Below are positions 48,938-50,857 of a DNA stretch of 50,857 nt, in pieces (within the stretch, counting starts at the first letter, position 1; each line of letters opens with the position of its first letter). The position numbers and the translations under genes are program-made. The notes beneath the pieces were generated by a model. The model was not told where the DNA came from, searched no databases, and saw nothing but the letters and a program-made list of their open reading frames with translations. Source of the DNA: Bacteroidetes bacterium UBA4416 (GTDB taxonomy: Bacteria > Bacteroidota > Bacteroidia > B-17B0 > Aurantibacillaceae); contig DGQK01000056.1 in NCBI GenBank assembly GCA_002390745.1, positions 1-50,857 of the forward strand. Reading direction: 5' to 3'.

Positions 48938-49038
48938 GGGCGTGCCGGCGCTAAGAACAGGCGCCGTCGGGCTCTTTGTTGCAAGTCCGTGCCATTCGTA
49001 CCTCATGGCTACGGGCTTTCCACGACGATCCCTCACGC
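48938..49038 (+). repeat. Three-helix element, copy 3
   Basis: It begins GGGCGTGCC and ends ATCCCTCACGC. Closing helix: GCGTG with CACGC. First hairpin: CGGCGC with GCGCCG. Linker GTCGGGCT. Main hairpin: CCGTGCCA with TGGCTACGG, imperfect. GGGCTTTCCACGACGATCCC follows. It starts 26 bp after fabH. Confidence 0.85.
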
Positions 49039-49085
49039 AGCGGCCGCAGGGCTTTAAAGAGCCCGCTTCCAATTAAAATTTAACT
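49039..49085. other. 47-bp spacer of the second inverted pair
   Basis: It carries the hairpin GGGCT (49049-49053), loop TTAAAG, AGCCC (49060-49064), comparable to the smaller hairpin in the spacer of the first pair. Confidence 0.6.
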
Positions 49086-49194
49086 GCGTTAGGGATAGAA
49101 CGAAAATCCTTTTTTGCTGCCTCTTTGCAAAAAAGATTGAAGTGATAGCCCGGCCCCTTCGGCAGGCTCAGGGCAGGCTGGGGCAACGCCCAAA
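49086..49194 (-). repeat. Three-helix element, copy 2 (inverted partner of copy 3)
   Basis: On the minus strand it starts TTTGGGCGTTGCCCC and ends ATCCCTAACGC. Closing helix: GCGTT with AACGC. First hairpin: GCCCC with GGGGC; its inside carries a further hairpin of the conserved-loop type (CCC, TTCGGCAGGCTCA, GGG at 49155-49173 plus). Linker GGGCCGGGCT. Main hairpin: CTTTTTTGC with GCAAAAAAG. Confidence 0.85.
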
Positions 49195-49275
49195 CGATTA
49201 TTATCAGCCTGAAACCATTTCCTGACACTTGTACCTGACTTTTTTACTCTACTCCTGCTAAAAATTCTGTAATAT

Positions 49276-49320
49276 TGTGCCGATTTGTCCATGATGAGCG
49301 ATTGGCACATTTTTGGACAA
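49276..49320 (+). promoter_or_regulatory. groES promoter with two interleaved inverted repeats
   Basis: Arm A TGTGCCGAT (49276-49284) faces ATTGGCACA (49301-49309), with one G-T pair. Arm B TTGTCCA (49285-49291) faces TGGACAA (49314-49320), perfect. The order is A-B-A'-B'. TTTG at 49284-49287, a 20-bp spacer and CATTTTTG at 49308-49315 form a near-consensus promoter that coincides with the arms. It is not the CIRCE sequence. The ATG is at 49366. Confidence 0.6.
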
Positions 49321-49365
49321 TAAGCGAACAGAAAATAAAACCAACCCAACTAAAAATAGAACATT

Positions 49366-49650
49366 ATGGCAAAAACAAATGTAAACGTAAAGCCCCTGGC
49401 TGACAGGGTTCTGGTAGAACCGGCACCTGCGGAAACAAAAACAGCGGGCGGATTGATCATTCCTGACACGGCGAAAGAAAAACCAATGAAAGGCAAAGTG
49501 ATTGCTGTAGGCAACGGAAAACCGGACGAGCCAATGACTGTGAAGGTGGGCGACACCGTATTGTACGGAAAATACGCAGGCACCGAGCTGCAGATCGACG
49601 GCAAAGAAATGCTCATCATGCGTGAAAGCGACATTTATGCAATTATTTAA
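49366..49650 (+). CDS. groES: Co-chaperonin GroES
   Basis: A protein of 94 residues: NVKPLADRVLVEPAPAETKT, AGGLIIPDTAKEKPMKGKVI, VGDTVLYGKYAGTELQIDGK, EMLIMRESDIYAII. The mobile loop is TKTAGGLIIPD. It caps the GroEL ring. It precedes groEL with a 118-bp spacer that resembles the etfB/etfA spacer. Confidence 0.97.
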   Translation: MAKTNVNVKPLADRVLVEPAPAETKTAGGLIIPDTAKEKPMKGKVIAVGNGKPDEPMTVKVGDTVLYGKYAGTELQIDGKEMLIMRESDIYAII

Positions 49651-49654
49651 TTGG

Positions 49655-49745
49655 TGAGGTAGAGAATTAAAGAGTTATCGGTTCATTCGAAAACTCACCT
49701 GATCTCGAACTCATTCATGTTTTAAACTCAACCAATCAACATTTC
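49655..49745 (+). repeat. Intra-operon spacer homologous to the etfB/etfA spacer
   Basis: It starts TGAGGTAGAGAATTAAAGAG and continues with CTCATTCATGTTTTAAACTC and CCAATCAACATTTCATTAAA, matching the etf spacer (29644-29738) along its whole length with only small gaps. It is the only non-coding sequence shared by the two operons that I found. Confidence 0.75.
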
Positions 49746-49768
49746 ATTAAAATCAATAATTAAACAAC

Positions 49769-50857
49769 ATGGCAAAAGACATCACCTTTAATATAGAAGC
49801 CCGCGATGCTTTAAAACGCGGCGTTGACGCATTGGCAAATGCAGTAAAAGTTACCTTAGGTCCAAAAGGGCGTAACGTGATCATCGACAAAAAATTCGGT
49901 TCTCCGCAAATCACCAAAGACGGTGTAACCGTAGCAAAAGAGATCGAGCTGTCGCACCCGGTAGAAAACATGGGCGCACAGTTGCTGAAAGAAGTAGCTT
50001 CCAAAACTGCTGATGCAGCGGGCGACGGAACTACCACCGCTACCGTACTGGGCCAGGCAATCGTTACTGCGGGCCTGAAAAACGTAGCCGCAGGCGCTAA
50101 TCCGATGGACGTGAAACGCGGCATCGACAAAGCGGTAGAAGCGATCGTAGAGAACCTGAAAAAACAATCCCAGAATGTTGGCAACGACAACAAAAAAATT
50201 GAGCAGGTGGCTACCATCTCCGCCAACAACGACAGCACCATCGGGAAACTGATCGCTGAAGCAATGGCTAAAGTGAAAAAAGAAGGTGTGATCACCGTAG
50301 AAGAAGCCAAAGGTACTGAAACGACTGTAGAGGTTGTGGAAGGTATGGAATTCGACCGCGGCTACATTTCTCCTTACTTCATTACCGATGTGGATAAAAT
50401 GGAAGCGGTACTGGACAACCCACTGGTATTGATCTACGAGAAGAAAATCTCTACCATGAAGGAATTACTGCCTGTGCTGGAGAAAGCGGTACAAACCGGC
50501 AAGCCTATCCTGATCATTGCAGAGGACATCGACGGCGAAGCGCTGCAAACCTTAGTGGTAAACCGCTTACGCTCTAACCTGAAAATCTGCGCCGTGAAAG
50601 CTCCGGGCTTCGGCGACCGCAGAAAAGCGATGCTCGAAGATCTGGCGATCTTAACCGGTGGCGTATTCATCGCAGAAGACAGAGGTTTCAAATTAGAGAA
50701 CGCCGATCTGTCCTTCTTAGGTAAAGCTGAAAAAATCACCGTTGACAAAGACAACACCACCATCGTAGGTGGTGCCGGCAAAAAAGCGGACATCACGGCT
50801 CGCGTCAACCAGATCAAAGCTCAGATCGAATCAACCACTTCTGATTACGATAAAGAA
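49769..50857 (+). CDS. groEL: Chaperonin GroEL, cut by the right edge
   Basis: The first 363 residues of about 545. It opens MAKDITFNIEARDALKRGVD and has VKVTLGPKGRNVIIDKKFGS, the ATPase motif AAGDGTTTATVLGQAI, ATISANNDSTIGKLIAEAM, VEVVEGMEFDRGYISPYFIT and VKAPGFGDRRKAMLEDLAIL. It folds proteins in an ATP-driven ring with GroES. The frame is open to the last base of the window. It is co-transcribed with groES. Confidence 0.97.
   Translation, partial: MAKDITFNIEARDALKRGVDALANAVKVTLGPKGRNVIIDKKFGSPQITKDGVTVAKEIELSHPVENMGAQLLKEVASKTADAAGDGTTTATVLGQAIVTAGLKNVAAGANPMDVKRGIDKAVEAIVENLKKQSQNVGNDNKKIEQVATISANNDSTIGKLIAEAMAKVKKEGVITVEEAKGTETTVEVVEGMEFDRGYISPYFITDVDKMEAVLDNPLVLIYEKKISTMKELLPVLEKAVQTGKPILIIAEDIDGEALQTLVVNRLRSNLKICAVKAPGFGDRRKAMLEDLAILTGGVFIAEDRGFKLENADLSFLGKAEKITVDKDNTTIVGGAGKKADITARVNQIKAQIESTTSDYDKE

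Larger units (their letters stand above)
48912..49365. other. 454-bp intergenic region fabH/groES
   Basis: It holds the second inverted pair of three-helix elements (48938-49038 plus, 49086-49194 minus) and the groES promoter region with overlapping inverted repeats at 49276-49320. Between 49195 and 49270 I see no motif. No recognisable terminator for fabH apart from the element hairpins. Confidence 0.7.

Noticed and set aside
49270..49277. TAATATTG as the groES -7 element
   Set aside because: It has one mismatch and no -33 partner; the TTTG-N20-CATTTTTG arrangement downstream fits the spacing better.

Overview
The window reads as a chromosomal segment of a Bacteroidota bacterium, most likely of the Chitinophaga/Sphingobacterium type. 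The evidence is: repeated TAnnTTTG -7 promoter elements (two with a perfect TTTG at -33 and 19-bp spacing), little sign of Shine-Dalgarno sites, a secreted M64 peptidase with a type IX secretion C-terminal domain, secreted RHS/YD-repeat proteins, a YtxJ-type bacillithiol-linked protein, and a Lys/Ala-rich tail on ribosomal protein bL21. No tRNA, rRNA, CRISPR array or transposase gene was seen.

Layout. 1-9283 (minus): an operon of three secreted proteins, namely a 1554-aa RHS-like N-terminal-half protein, a 147-aa secreted protein, and a second RHS/YD protein running off the left edge. 9807-10740 (plus): a small membrane protein and an ABC ATPase. 10791-13364 (minus): secreted or unknown proteins and an FkbM methyltransferase. 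13579-14577 (plus): a putative DNA-binding regulator behind three GATATC sites. 14696-18319 (minus): an operon of an rRNA m5C methyltransferase, a DUF937-like protein, YbaB and a GT39-like glycosyltransferase, divergent from recX. 19032-23426 (minus): two unknowns, hemW with a translationally coupled partner, and ung. 23529-26760: a small lipoprotein, ytxJ, osmC, a predicted outer-membrane protein, lipA and a membrane protein. 26893-31855: a lone receiver protein, pdhB, etfB-etfA, a bifunctional nuclease and a lipoprotein. 32118-36975 (minus): a glycosyltransferase, ABC exporter, glycosyltransferase and methyltransferase cassette. 37094-43856 (minus): a membrane protein, a histidine kinase, secreted unknowns, serS, the M64 peptidase and a lipoprotein. 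44369-46806 (minus): rpmA, rplU, an EamA transporter and a SufE protein. 46963-50857 (plus): plsX-fabH, then groES-groEL, with groEL cut by the right edge.

Most genes are housekeeping: lipoate and fatty acid synthesis, electron transfer flavoprotein, ribosome, chaperonin and DNA repair. The accessory content is the RHS operon and the glycan cassette.

The most unusual signal is non-coding. (1) Four copies of a roughly 87-116-nt element with three covarying helices form two inverted tail-to-tail pairs of about 250 bp, at 43957-44204 and 48938-49194. (2) A separate hairpin family has a conserved 13-nt loop (TTCGAGAGCCTCA-like) and stems that change on both sides; it occurs as inverted doublets at 19443, 45339 and 46325. 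(3) Homologous spacers of about 90 bp lie inside etfB/etfA and groES/groEL. (4) Overlapping inverted repeats in an A-B-A'-B' order sit over the predicted groES promoter.
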